From: JAYPAN01 sp049597955
GTDB taxonomy: Bacteria; Pseudomonadota; Alphaproteobacteria; RS24
NCBI GenBank assembly: GCA_049597955.1
Contig: JBMYND010000001.1
Span: 310,001 to 374,000 of the forward strand
Direction of reading: 5' to 3'
Length of the DNA: 64,000 nt
A program made the translations under genes and the position numbers. Below are positions 33,667 to 42,933 of the stretch, one piece after another. The notes under the pieces are model-generated. The model worked only from the letters and a program-made list of their open reading frames with translations. It did not search any database and was not told where the DNA came from. Each line of letters starts with the position of its first letter. Position 1 is the stretch's first letter.

Positions 33667-35478
33667 TCAAGCGCTTGTATGACCTGCGGCATCATGCACC
33701 ATGAATTGCACATCACGCCGCCCATTCCAATCATCGGCCCGCAAATATCCGGCAATATGCAGGCTGTCGCGGGCCTGTAACAACATCATTCTGACCGCCT
33801 CATCAACCGAGGCAAAAGCCATGGCCTTAAGCCTGCCGCCATCTTGGCCAGACAGCACGCAACGCACATGTCCGTCACCGACAATATCGGCTTTGACAAC
33901 CCGCACATGCGGCAAAACAAAACGCGGCTCCGGATTACCGGCACCAAACGGGCCGACTTGCTGCATCATGTCGAACAATTCGCGATTGGCTGCGCGCGGC
34001 GTTAAGCTGGCTTGCAATGTCATTTGCCGCGCCCCTTCCGGCACATAATCGGCCAAGGCTTGCGTGATAAATGCCTCAAAACCGGCCAATTGCGCGACTG
34101 ACAGGCTGACCCCTGCTGCCATGGCGTGACCGCCACCGCTTTCAATCACGCCAGCATCGACAGCCGAGGCCACCAATCGGCCAATATCAATATGACTGAC
34201 CGAGCGCGCCGAGCCTTTGCCCTGCCCGTCTTTGTCGAAACTCAGCACAAAAACCGGACGGTGATACATATCTTTCAGCCGACCGGCCACAATACCGATA
34301 ACGCCGGGATGCCAATTATCGCCATGCAGCACAAATGCCGGTGGCACCATATTACTGCCCGCCTTTTGCACCTCGGCAATTTTTGCCTCCGCCATGCGCT
34401 CCGCTTCGGACAAGACAGAGGCTTCAATATCACGGCGCTCCGTATTAAAGCCATCAAGCCGCAGGGCCAGACCGGTCGCTTCCTCGGCATCCTCGCAAGT
34501 CAGCAACCTTGTGCCAAGCCCCGCCTCGCCGACGCGCCCGCCCGCATTAACACGCGGGCCAAGCTGAAACCCAAGCTGGTAGGTTCCCATTGGCGGCTGG
34601 CTGCGCGAGACGTGCGCCAATGCTTGCAAGCCGGTATTGGCGCCCTGCTCCATCACTTTCAAACCTTGCACAACAAAAGCCCGATTAATGCCGGTTAATG
34701 GCACGACATCACATACTGTCCCAAGCGCCACCAAATCGAGCAATTGCAATAAATCCGGCTCATCCATGCCGTTTTGCTCAAACCAGCCCATTTGCCGCAA
34801 ACAACGGTTCAACCCGACCACCAGCAAAAAAGTTACACCGACAGCCGCCAAATGGCCCATATCGCTGCTGTCATCCGCGCGGCGCGGATTGACCAACGCA
34901 TAACAATCTGGCAAACCGCCTCCCGTCTGGTGATGGTCGGCAACAATCACATCAACCCCTTGCGCACCGGCATCGGCCAATACATCATGCGCCATAGTGC
35001 CACAATCCACCGTCACTACCAGCCGATAGCCTTCATTATATAATTGGCGGAAGGCCGCCGCATTGGGGCCATAACCCTCTTTGCGCCGGTCGGGAATATA
35101 GACCCGCGCTGATTGTCCCAATAAGCCCAAATAACGCACCAGCACCGCTGAGGAAGTCGCCCCATCAACATCATAATCGCCGAAAATGGCGATAGGCTCG
35201 CCCTGTTTGACGGCATCGGCCAGCCGTGTCGCTGCCTTGTCCATATCAGCCAATGAAGACGGGTCGGGCAAAAGCGCGCGCAATGACGGGCTGAGATAAT
35301 CCGCTATCGCATCCAGCGCAATATCCCGCTGGGCAAGCAATTGCGCGACCAATTCAGGCAGGCCGTGGCGTTGGCTTATCGCCAGAACGCGCTTGTCATC
35401 AAAGCTTTGTAATATCCAATGTCGCCCGGCCGCTGAGCGCGTGACGCCAAATGCCGTATGCGCCTTGGCCTCAGTCAT
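33667..35478 (-). CDS. recJ: Single-stranded-DNA-specific exonuclease RecJ
   Basis: A 603-residue DHH-family 5'-3' exonuclease used in recombination and mismatch repair. Motifs: IFGDYDVDGATS (motif I), VVTVDCGT, the DHH triplet (VIVADHHQT), NPRR, and the DHHA1-domain GGGHAMAAG near residue 460, followed by the OB-like C-terminal domain. Its ATG overlaps the glpX stop by 8 bases. It is the last gene of the aminotransferase-hom-glpX-recJ leftward operon. Confidence 0.95.
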   Translation of the reverse strand: MTEAKAHTAFGVTRSAAGRHWILQSFDDKRVLAISQRHGLPELVAQLLAQRDIALDAIADYLSPSLRALLPDPSSLADMDKAATRLADAVKQGEPIAIFGDYDVDGATSSAVLVRYLGLLGQSARVYIPDRRKEGYGPNAAAFRQLYNEGYRLVVTVDCGTMAHDVLADAGAQGVDVIVADHHQTGGGLPDCYALVNPRRADDSSDMGHLAAVGVTFLLVVGLNRCLRQMGWFEQNGMDEPDLLQLLDLVALGTVCDVVPLTGINRAFVVQGLKVMEQGANTGLQALAHVSRSQPPMGTYQLGFQLGPRVNAGGRVGEAGLGTRLLTCEDAEEATGLALRLDGFNTERRDIEASVLSEAERMAEAKIAEVQKAGSNMVPPAFVLHGDNWHPGVIGIVAGRLKDMYHRPVFVLSFDKDGQGKGSARSVSHIDIGRLVASAVDAGVIESGGGHAMAAGVSLSVAQLAGFEAFITQALADYVPEGARQMTLQASLTPRAANRELFDMMQQVGPFGAGNPEPRFVLPHVRVVKADIVGDGHVRCVLSGQDGGRLKAMAFASVDEAVRMMLLQARDSLHIAGYLRADDWNGRRDVQFMVHDAAGHTSA

Positions 35479-36463
35479 CCAAACGGAATTTATTGCGCTG
35501 GCTGTGGCGCGCCTTTATCCAGCGAATTGTGCCGGTAGAAGAGCGCATAAGCAGCGTTTCGGTGGAGACGGCATTTTGGCCATGGGTAATACCGTCAAGC
35601 ATATTGCCGCCGGTCACACCGGTTGCTGACAACACCACATCGCCCTTGGCCATTTCTTCGACATTATATTTCTTGTCATAATCCTGAATGCCCATTTTCG
35701 CGGCGCGTTGTTTTTGACCTTCATCCTTCAGCACCAGCCGGCCTTGCATTTGGCCGCCCGTGCAGCGCAGGGCCGACGCCGCCAACACGCCTTCCGGTGC
35801 GCCGCCCGTGCCCATATAGAGGTCAATGCCGGTGGACGGGTCGGTTGTGTGAATAATCGCCGCAATATCGCCATCGGAAATCAGCGTCACGCGCGCACCG
35901 ATTTCGCGCAATTTGGCAATCATTTCGGCATGGCGCGGACGGTCAAGAACGCATACATTGACCAAAGCCACATCAACCCCTTTGGCCGAGGCGACGGCCC
36001 GCACATTTTCCGCCGGGTCAGCATCCAAATCAACCAGACCGGCCGGATAGTCGCCGCCCAGCGCAATCTTATCCATATAGACATCTGGCGCATTGAGCAG
36101 GCTGCCCGCCTCCGCCATCGCAACCACAGCCAATGCATTGGGCATGCCCTTGGCAGTCAGCGTCGTGCCTTCAAGCGGGTCAAGCGCAATGTCAACTTTC
36201 GGGCCTTTGCCTGTGCCGACTTTTTCGCCAATATAAAGCATGGGCGCTTCGTCACGTTCGCCCTCGCCGATAACAACTTCGCCGTCAATATCCAGCCGGT
36301 TCAATTCGCGCCGCATGGCATCCACGGCGGCTTGGTCGGCGGCTTTTTCATCACCCCGCCCAATCAGCGTCGAAGCGGCCACGGCAGCGCGCTCGGTCAC
36401 GCGCGCCAGCTCCATTGTTAATATCCGGTCAATCCTTGCTTCTGTCTGTTTTGAACGCGCCAT
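35471..36463 (-). CDS. glpX: Class II fructose-1,6-bisphosphatase
   Basis: A 330-residue GlpX-type phosphatase for gluconeogenesis. The metal and phosphate motifs VIGEGERDEAPML, DPLEGTT and ISDGDIAA are visible, with GTGGAPEGVLAA in the substrate site. The start is the ATG of MARSKQTEAR at 36463; the frame is open to 36523 through the end of hom. It follows hom by 10 bases and overlaps recJ, so it is co-transcribed with both. Confidence 0.95.
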   Translation of the reverse strand: MARSKQTEARIDRILTMELARVTERAAVAASTLIGRGDEKAADQAAVDAMRRELNRLDIDGEVVIGEGERDEAPMLYIGEKVGTGKGPKVDIALDPLEGTTLTAKGMPNALAVVAMAEAGSLLNAPDVYMDKIALGGDYPAGLVDLDADPAENVRAVASAKGVDVALVNVCVLDRPRHAEMIAKLREIGARVTLISDGDIAAIIHTTDPSTGIDLYMGTGGAPEGVLAASALRCTGGQMQGRLVLKDEGQKQRAAKMGIQDYDKKYNVEEMAKGDVVLSATGVTGGNMLDGITHGQNAVSTETLLMRSSTGTIRWIKARHSQRNKFRLDD

Positions 36464-36473
36464 AATTGTTTCT

Positions 36474-37757
36474 TTACTCCCCAGTTCCGAAACCCGCACC
36501 ATAGACCGGCAATGTGACCACATCTTTGCAAATCTGTGTTTGCTGACGCAGCGCCGTCAATGCCTGTCGCAACGGCGCATGCGCCGTGTGATGGGTAATA
36601 AAGACCGCAGGCAAATAGCTGTCATCTTCATTTCGCGACCTTTGCACAACTTCTTCGATTGATACGCCATTTTCCGCCAAAATCTGCGTTGCCGTGGCCA
36701 TGCTGCCCGGCTTGTCAGCCAATTGCAGGCGCAAATACCATTCGCGCGCCGGCGGCACCTGCGATACTGATTCGCGCATATCGCCGCTGGGCACATCAAA
36801 GGCCAGACGGCCAAAACCTTGCGCCAAATCGGCTATATCGGCCAGCACGGCAGATGCCGTCGCCCCGCCGCCCGCACCGGGGCCTTGCAGGAATAAATCG
36901 CCCAGCGGGGCCGCATTTATCGCCACCGCATTGGTCTCATTGACGACATTGGCCAGCGCATCGCCCTTTTTCACCAGCATGGGCGTCACTTCGGCATAGA
37001 CACCATCTGCTTGTTTTTGCGCTTGCGCGATAAGGCGCACAACGCAGTCAAATTGAGCTGCCAGTTCAATGTCAAGCGTCGTTAAATGAGCAATACCGGT
37101 CACTGGCATAACCGCCGTGTCGGGCCGCAAACCAAAAGCCAAAGCTGCCAGCAACGACAATTTCTGTGCCGCATCCGCACCGGATATGTCCAAAGTCGGG
37201 TCGGCTTCAGCAAATCCCTTATCCTGTGCATCGGCCAGCGCATCCTCAAATGACGCGCCATTTGTCGCCATTTGCGTGAGAATATAATTGCATGTGCCGT
37301 TTAATATGCCGCCAATGCGCGCCACGTGATTGCCGGCCAGCCCTTCGCGCAGCGCCTTGATAACCGGTATGCCACCAGCCACGGCCGCCTCATAAGCCAA
37401 TGGCACATTATGGTGCGCCGATAAAGCCGACAGCGCGTCGGCATGGGCCGCCAAAAGCGCCTTATTGGCGGTAACGACAGGCTTGCCAGCCGCCAAGGCA
37501 GCGCGCACCAAATCAAGCGCCATGCCATCAGCCCCACCGGCCAGTTCGACAACAACATCCACATTGTCATCGCCAACCATATCCAGCGGATTATCGGCAA
37601 AATGCACGGCTGACAAATCAATGCCCCGCTCGCGCATGCGGTCACGCGCGCTGACCGTTGTCAATTTTGCGCCGCGCACCGCGCCATTGAGCAGCCGTCC
37701 GGCGACCGTCGCCCCGACTGTGCCCAGCCCGACCACACCAATACGCAAAACGCTCAT
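36474..37757 (-). CDS. hom: Homoserine dehydrogenase
   Basis: A 427-residue enzyme for the threonine/methionine branch. The N-terminal Rossmann motif GVVGLGTVGATVAG, the catalytic region AYEAAVAGGIPVIK and GGILNGTCNYILT, and a C-terminal ACT regulatory domain (about residues 345-425, LRLQLADKPGSMA) are all seen, implying feedback control by threonine. The ATG overlaps the aminotransferase stop by 4 bases. Confidence 0.95.
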   Translation of the reverse strand: MSVLRIGVVGLGTVGATVAGRLLNGAVRGAKLTTVSARDRMRERGIDLSAVHFADNPLDMVGDDNVDVVVELAGGADGMALDLVRAALAAGKPVVTANKALLAAHADALSALSAHHNVPLAYEAAVAGGIPVIKALREGLAGNHVARIGGILNGTCNYILTQMATNGASFEDALADAQDKGFAEADPTLDISGADAAQKLSLLAALAFGLRPDTAVMPVTGIAHLTTLDIELAAQFDCVVRLIAQAQKQADGVYAEVTPMLVKKGDALANVVNETNAVAINAAPLGDLFLQGPGAGGGATASAVLADIADLAQGFGRLAFDVPSGDMRESVSQVPPAREWYLRLQLADKPGSMATATQILAENGVSIEEVVQRSRNEDDSYLPAVFITHHTAHAPLRQALTALRQQTQICKDVVTLPVYGAGFGTGE

Positions 37758-38959
37758 GCTGTTTTCCGTTTTTCCTGATGAAAATCCATAAACCGCTTCA
37801 AATTGCGACCCGCCTGACGGATGCGCTGCTCATTTTCCACCAGAGCAATGCGCACATAATCATCACCATATTCCCCAAATCCAATACCCGGCGAGACGGC
37901 AATATCAGCCTCTTGCAAAAGCAGGGTCGAAAATTCCAGCGATTTCATGTTTTGAAACAAAGGCGGTATCCGCGCCCAGGCAAACATGGTCGCTGCCGGT
38001 GATGGCACATGCCAACCACCGCGCGCAAACACGTCTATCAGCACATCGCGGCGTTCTTTATAAATTTGCCGGATTTCGCGGATAACCTCTTCCGGGCTGT
38101 CCAAGGCCGCCGCCGCGGCAACCTGAATGGGTGTAAAAGCACCATAATCAAGATAAGATTTTATCCGCGTCAGCGCCGCTATCAGGCGCTCATTGCCAAC
38201 CGCAAAACCCATACGCCAACCCGGCATGGAGAATGTTTTTGACAGCGAGGTAAATTCAACCGCCACATCGCGCGCGCCTTCAATCTGCAAAATTGACGGT
38301 GGCGGATTATCCTCGTCGAAAAAGATTTCTGCATAGGCCAAATCCGACAGAATAATAATGTCATGCTTTTTGGCATAGGCGACGGCTTCTTTATAAAAAT
38401 CCAAATCAACCACTTGCGCGGTCGGATTGCCCGGATAATTGAGAACCAGCGCCTTGGGCTTGGGATGGCTGTGCGTCACGGCCCGATCCAGCACTTCAAA
38501 AAAGTCGCAACCTTCTTCAATCGGCAAATGGCGGATGGTCGCGCCGGAAATAATAAAGCCAAAGGCATGAATGGGATAGGTCGGGTTTGGCACCAGAATA
38601 ACATCTCCCGGATCGGTAATCGCCTGCGCCATATTGGCAAAGCCCTCTTTCGAGCCAAGCGTGGCAATGACTTCTGTATCCGGATTGAGCTTCACCCCGA
38701 AGCGGCGCTCATAATAGCGCGCCTGCGCCTTGCGCAAACCCGGTATGCCCTTTGACGCCGAATAGCGATGGGTGCGCGGATTGCGCACCGTTTCCACCAG
38801 CTTTTCAACAATATGTTTCGGCGTCGGCAAATCCGGATTACCCATGCCGAAATCAATAATATCCTTGCCCTCGGCGCGCGCCTGGGCTTTCAGCCGGTTA
38901 ACTTGCTCAAATACATAAGGGGGCAATCTTTGAATACGCTGAAATTCCTGCTCTGTCAT
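37754..38959 (-). CDS. PLP aminotransferase, class I/II (AlaC/LL-DAP-type)
   Basis: A 401-residue fold-type I aminotransferase. GMGNPDLPTPKHIVEKL, the NYPGNPTAQV substrate motif, the DLAYAE aspartate-tyrosine pair and the Schiff-base lysine in SLSKTFSMPGWRMGF are visible. This group sits upstream of hom in many alphaproteobacteria and is annotated as alanine or LL-diaminopimelate-type aminotransferase; the exact amino donor is not established. It begins a tightly coupled operon with hom, glpX and recJ. Confidence 0.9.
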   Translation of the reverse strand: MTEQEFQRIQRLPPYVFEQVNRLKAQARAEGKDIIDFGMGNPDLPTPKHIVEKLVETVRNPRTHRYSASKGIPGLRKAQARYYERRFGVKLNPDTEVIATLGSKEGFANMAQAITDPGDVILVPNPTYPIHAFGFIISGATIRHLPIEEGCDFFEVLDRAVTHSHPKPKALVLNYPGNPTAQVVDLDFYKEAVAYAKKHDIIILSDLAYAEIFFDEDNPPPSILQIEGARDVAVEFTSLSKTFSMPGWRMGFAVGNERLIAALTRIKSYLDYGAFTPIQVAAAAALDSPEEVIREIRQIYKERRDVLIDVFARGGWHVPSPAATMFAWARIPPLFQNMKSLEFSTLLLQEADIAVSPGIGFGEYGDDYVRIALVENEQRIRQAGRNLKRFMDFHQEKRKTA

Positions 38960-39023
38960 CGTCTTTACTTTCCGTCCGCCTATTGTCTCAGTGCCGTTGC
39001 AAACAGCCTTTGACTACAGACAT

Positions 39024-39045
39024 CATGCCGCCCGATTGCGGCATG
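39024..39045. repeat. Perfect 8-bp inverted repeat between argC and the aminotransferase gene
   Basis: CATGCCGC (39024-39031) and GCGGCATG (39038-39045) enclose a 6-base loop. It lies just downstream of the argC stop on the minus strand, but no T-run follows the stem in the argC reading direction. It may be a weak terminator, a processing hairpin or an operator for the downstream operon. Confidence 0.7.
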
Positions 39046-39057
39046 AAAAAGGCCATA

Positions 39058-40098
39058 TCAGGGAAAAAGCGGTTGCTGCATCAAGCCACAACTTTCTTCC
39101 AGCCCAAACATTATATTGAGATTCTGTATCGCCTGCCCGCTGGAGCCTTTCACCAGATTATCAAGCGTTGAGAACAAAATCACCCTGCCCTCTATCCGGT
39201 CATCAAAGGCCGCCAATAAGCAGAAATTAGAGCCGCGCACATGGCGCGTGCCGGGCACATCATCAACAATACGGATAAATGTGTCATCGGCATAAAATGC
39301 TGACAGCGCCTGTTTCAAATCCGCCGCTTTCGCGCCATTCGCCGTGCGCGCATAGACCGACAGCAATTCGCCGCGATTCATCGGCACCAAATGCGGTGTG
39401 AAGCTGACTGTCACCGGCGCACCGGCTTTGAGCGCGATTTCCTGTTCAATTTCCGGTGCATGACGGTGCGCGGCAACGCCATAAGGGTGCAGACCTTCAG
39501 CCACTTCAGCAAACAGATTTTGCTCCTTGAGGCTGCGCCCGGCACCGGTCACACCGGATTTGGCGTCAATAATCAAATCATCGGCATCAATCAGACCGGC
39601 GGCAATAAGCGGCAAAAGCAAGGTCAAGGCGGCCGTCGGATAACAGCCCGGACAAGCGACCAGCCGCGCTTCACCAATCGCTGCGCGATAATGTTCACTC
39701 AAGCCGTAAACCGCCTCACCCAACAGTTCAGGCGCATCATGTTTGCGGCCATAAGTATCGGCATAGACCGACGCATCGCGCAGCCTGAAATCAGCCGACA
39801 TGTCGATAATTTTCAAATGGTCAGGCAGGCGCGCAATCACATCTTGCGCGGTCGAATGAGGCAGGCCGCAAATCACCGCATCAATGCCGTGCCAATCCAC
39901 CGCCTCCACCTTGACCAAAGCCGGCAGGTCGAGACCGGCAAATTGCGGATAGAGCGCGCCATAAGCCTTTCCGGCATGGGCATTGGCGGTCAGCGCGGCG
40001 ATTTCTGCATGCGGATGACCGGCCAGCAGGCGCACCGCATCGGCACCGGTATAACCCGATGCGCCAATAACGCCAATTTTAAGCTGCTTGTCGGTCAT
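39058..40098 (-). CDS. argC: N-acetyl-gamma-glutamyl-phosphate reductase
   Basis: A 346-residue enzyme for the third step of arginine synthesis. The NADP-binding GVIGASGYTGADAVRLL opens the protein, the catalytic cysteine is in ACPGCYPTA, and the C-terminal domain has HRHAPEIEQE and the VRGSNFC motif. Length and motifs fit the type 1 enzyme. It follows the FabZ-like gene by 21 bases on the same strand. Confidence 0.95.
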   Translation of the reverse strand: MTDKQLKIGVIGASGYTGADAVRLLAGHPHAEIAALTANAHAGKAYGALYPQFAGLDLPALVKVEAVDWHGIDAVICGLPHSTAQDVIARLPDHLKIIDMSADFRLRDASVYADTYGRKHDAPELLGEAVYGLSEHYRAAIGEARLVACPGCYPTAALTLLLPLIAAGLIDADDLIIDAKSGVTGAGRSLKEQNLFAEVAEGLHPYGVAAHRHAPEIEQEIALKAGAPVTVSFTPHLVPMNRGELLSVYARTANGAKAADLKQALSAFYADDTFIRIVDDVPGTRHVRGSNFCLLAAFDDRIEGRVILFSTLDNLVKGSSGQAIQNLNIMFGLEESCGLMQQPLFP

Positions 40099-40119
40099 AA
40101 CGCTTGTTCCACTTATCGC

Positions 40120-40593
40120 CTAGCTGCCACCATCATGATTGACCGCCATAATTTCACCTTCGGCCACCAAAGTGTCGCCGACATAGACATTGCCCTTGAA
40201 TTTATAGGCCATGCCGCGCCGCCGGATTTTCTCAACATGTATCCGCATTTGGTCACCCGGTATGACCGGATGACGGAAGCGCACCTTATCCACTGTCATA
40301 AAATAAATCAGCTTGGTTTCAATTGGATTGCCCGACAGCTTGGCATTTTGCATCACCAATATGGCCGAGACTTGCGCTATCGCCTCAATAATAAGCACGC
40401 CGGGAAAGACCGGCCGCTCCGGAAAATGACCGGTAAACCAAGGCTCGCTGGCCGTGCAGTTTTTAATGCCGACCGCGCGCTCCTCGCCTTGCATTTCCTC
40501 AACCCGGTCTACCAGCAAAAACGGATAGCGGTGGGGCAGGAAATCAAGAATTTCCTGAATTGTTACGCTTGTGCCATCAATAATATCGCTCAT
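40120..40593 (-). CDS. fabZ: 3-hydroxyacyl-ACP dehydratase (FabZ)
   Basis: A 157-residue hotdog dehydratase of fatty acid synthesis. Catalytic His21 (FLPHRYPFLLVDRV) and Glu70 (FPGVLIIEAIAQ) are in place. The ATG at 40593 has GGGGGA upstream; the frame runs back to 40671 through the rpsI terminator, which is clearly not coding. Unusually it lies between argC and rpsI rather than with lpxD and lpxA. Confidence 0.93.
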   Translation of the reverse strand: MSDIIDGTSVTIQEILDFLPHRYPFLLVDRVEEMQGEERAVGIKNCTASEPWFTGHFPERPVFPGVLIIEAIAQVSAILVMQNAKLSGNPIETKLIYFMTVDKVRFRHPVIPGDQMRIHVEKIRRRGMAYKFKGNVYVGDTLVAEGEIMAVNHDGGS

Positions 40594-40627
40594 CGAATCC
40601 CCCGAATAAGACTCACCCTTTAATATC

Positions 40628-40654
40628 AAAAAAAGGGACCTTTCGGCCCCTTTT
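40628..40654 (-). terminator. Intrinsic terminator of the rplM-rpsI operon
   Basis: On the minus strand, AAAAGGGGCC pairs with GGTCCCTTTT around a GAAA tetraloop (one G-U pair), and the T-run continues. It begins 33 bases after the rpsI stop and before the fabZ start, separating the two transcripts. Confidence 0.9.
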
Positions 40655-40686
40655 CTTTGCCACAAGGGCAAAAAGTGAAAAGAAAC

Positions 40687-41178
40687 CTAACGTTTCGAGA
40701 ATTGGAAGCTGCGGCGCGCCTTGCGACGGCCATATTTCTTGCGCTCCACCACGCGGCTGTCGCGGGTCAGGAAACCGCCGCTTTTCAGCACCGGACGCAA
40801 GCCCGGCTCATAATAGGTCAGGGCTTTCGACAGGCCATGGCGCACCGCACCGGCTTGACCGGACAGGCCGCCACCGCTAACCGTGGCAACAATGTCAAAC
40901 TGGCCATCACGCTGCGCTGTCACCAAAGGCTGACGCACCATCATCCGCAAGACCGGACGGGCGAAATATTTTTCCTCTTCGCGGCCATTAACCGTAATCA
41001 CGCCGCTGCCCGGCTTAATCCAGACACGGGCAATCGCATTTTTCCGCTTGCCGGTCGCATAGGCACGGCCTTGCGCGTCAATTTGCGGCTCCACCGGCGC
41101 GCTTTGCGCTTCGCTCACAGGCGCAACATCACCGCCGGCCAGAGCCTGATCCAGATTTTCAAGAGTGGTTTCAGACAT
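40687..41178 (-). CDS. rpsI: 30S ribosomal protein S9
   Basis: A 163-residue S9. The conserved core begins at AYATGKRKNAIARVWI and ends with the invariant basic tail KARRSFQFSKR that reaches the decoding site. The N-terminal extension of about 38 residues is common in alphaproteobacterial S9. It follows rplM by 2 bases in the classic rplM-rpsI operon. Confidence 0.98.
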   Translation of the reverse strand: MSETTLENLDQALAGGDVAPVSEAQSAPVEPQIDAQGRAYATGKRKNAIARVWIKPGSGVITVNGREEEKYFARPVLRMMVRQPLVTAQRDGQFDIVATVSGGGLSGQAGAVRHGLSKALTYYEPGLRPVLKSGGFLTRDSRVVERKKYGRRKARRSFQFSKR

Positions 41179-41180
41179 CT

Positions 41181-41642
41181 CTAATTCCTTACATTTTTTG
41201 CATTCATGGCGGCCACATCCAGCACTTCCGGCGATTGCGCCGTATGCGGGTGTTCGCTGCCTGCATAAACCCGCAAATTGCCCATTTGCTGACGGCCAAG
41301 CGGGCCGCGCGGCAACATGCGTTTCACAGCCAATTCCAGCACGCGCTCGGGAAAACGCCCTTCAAGGATTTTCTCCGGCGTGGTTTCCTTAATGCCGCCC
41401 GGATAGCCGGTATGGCGATAATAGGTTTTGTCGCCGCGCTTTTTACCGGTGAATTTCACCTTTTCGGCGTTAATTACAATCACATTGTCGCCGCAATCCA
41501 TATGCGGGGTAAAACTGGGCAAATGCTTGCCGCGCAGACGCATGGCAATGACCGAAGCAAGACGGCCCACCACCATGTTTTCGGCATCAATCAATATCCA
41601 TTTCTTATCAATATCAGCCGGTTTTGCAGAATAGGTTTTCAT
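41181..41642 (-). CDS. rplM: 50S ribosomal protein L13
   Basis: A 153-residue L13 starting at MKTYSAKPADIDKKW, the usual N-terminus; ATGs a few codons upstream (to 41663) are in frame but add unconserved residues. VGRLASVIAMRLRGK, the YYRHTGYPGG loop and KRMLPRGPLGRQQM are diagnostic. A promoter match lies 52 bases upstream. Confidence 0.97.
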   Translation of the reverse strand: MKTYSAKPADIDKKWILIDAENMVVGRLASVIAMRLRGKHLPSFTPHMDCGDNVIVINAEKVKFTGKKRGDKTYYRHTGYPGGIKETTPEKILEGRFPERVLELAVKRMLPRGPLGRQQMGNLRVYAGSEHPHTAQSPEVLDVAAMNAKNVRN

Positions 41643-41693
41643 CATTTTGTCCATCATCAACAAAGGCGACGCGATGCGCCGCCGAATGAGCCG

Positions 41694-41722
41694 GTTATAA
41701 ACAGCCCACTTGCATTAAGCAA
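41694..41722 (-). promoter_or_regulatory. Probable sigma-70 promoter of rplM-rpsI
   Basis: On the minus strand TTGCTT (41722-41717) and TATAAC (41699-41694) are spaced by 17 bases, upstream of rplM. The -35 lies inside a small inverted repeat, GCATT-AAGC-AATGC (41712-41725). Confidence 0.6.
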
Positions 41723-41785
41723 TGCTTTTATCACCCAAAAATATTATTAAAAACAATGATTTATAAAATTGGTAAATAATTACCG

Positions 41786-42847
41786 CTACAACAAAGCACC
41801 GGAATGGCGAAGCAAATGCAAATGCGCTATCGCCAGCCCCAGCACCAGCACCGCGCCAAGCTGGTGCGCCGCCGCCAGCCCCATAGGCAAGACCAGCACC
41901 AGCGCGACAATCCCCAAAACAACCTGCCCGGCCATGCCCGCCCCCAGCCATAGGGCGGATTGGCGCACGCTGCTGTCCTTATTGTTTTTGCGCACACGCC
42001 AGACATGCCAAAATGTCAGCCCGACCAAAAAATAAGCCATAAGCCGATGGTCAAACTGCACGGTCAGGTGATTTTCAAAGAAATTGAGATAGGCCGGTTG
42101 TTGCGCCAACAGGCCGGACGGGATGAAATCGCCATCCATGGTCGGCCAATCATTATAGGTCATGCCGGCATCAATACCGGCGACCAGTGCGCCCATTAAA
42201 GATTGCATGATAACCAACCCAATCAGGGCCGCTGCCGGATAATGCAGCCCCGCCCAAGGCGGGCTGGCAGCGCGCAATGTGCCGCGCCAATAAGACATAG
42301 CCAGCCAAAAACAGGCGGCGAAAATAATCAAGGCCAGCCCCAAATGCATGGCAAGGCGATATTGGCTGACATCGACCCGTTCGGTCAGCCCGCTTGCAAC
42401 CATATACCAGCCCATAAAACCTTGCAGCCCGCCCAACGCAAACAGGGCCAGCAGGGCAGGCAAATCACCGCGCCGGATTTTTCTTTGCAGCAAAAACACC
42501 ATAAATGGCACGAAAAACACCAGCCCGACAAACCGGCCAAGCTGGCGATGGCCCCACTCCCACCAGTAAATAAATTTGAATTCGGCCAGGCTCATGCCCT
42601 TATTGACCAGTTGATATTCGGGAATCTGCCGGTATTTCTCAAATTCCACTTCCCAGGCTTCCGCATTGAGCGGTGGAAGCGCACCGGCCACAGGTTGCCA
42701 TTCGGTAATTGACAAGCCGCTATCGGTCAGCCGCGTCAGCCCGCCGACCAGCACCATCATCACCACAAAAAACGCCACGGTAAACAGCCAGACAGCGATT
42801 TGCCGGTCATGCTGGCGCGCGGGCGCAATGATTGCCGTTTCACTCAT
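41786..42847 (-). CDS. ctaA: Heme A synthase (COX15/CtaA type 2)
   Basis: A 353-residue membrane enzyme with eight spans that oxidises heme O to heme A for cytochrome c oxidase. The start VGGLTRLTDSGLSITEW is diagnostic of COX15, and the heme-ligand histidines lie in EWGHRQLGR, RLAMHLGLAL, VQFDHRLMAY and AAHQLGAV. It is divergent from the DUF2842 gene. The cytochrome oxidase genes are not in the window. Confidence 0.95.
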   Translation of the reverse strand: MSETAIIAPARQHDRQIAVWLFTVAFFVVMMVLVGGLTRLTDSGLSITEWQPVAGALPPLNAEAWEVEFEKYRQIPEYQLVNKGMSLAEFKFIYWWEWGHRQLGRFVGLVFFVPFMVFLLQRKIRRGDLPALLALFALGGLQGFMGWYMVASGLTERVDVSQYRLAMHLGLALIIFAACFWLAMSYWRGTLRAASPPWAGLHYPAAALIGLVIMQSLMGALVAGIDAGMTYNDWPTMDGDFIPSGLLAQQPAYLNFFENHLTVQFDHRLMAYFLVGLTFWHVWRVRKNNKDSSVRQSALWLGAGMAGQVVLGIVALVLVLPMGLAAAHQLGAVLVLGLAIAHLHLLRHSGALL

Positions 42848-42933
42848 GGCGTTGATATAGCCTGTCTATGCCGTGCTGGCCTTGCGACCAAAGACCGCGT
42901 GCATGGGCGCCGCAGCCATTGTATAAGCGGGGC

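Noticed and set aside
39391..40623. 410-residue open frame on the plus strand
   Set aside because: It is antisense to argC and fabZ, crosses their boundary, and has no recognisable domain or ribosome site.
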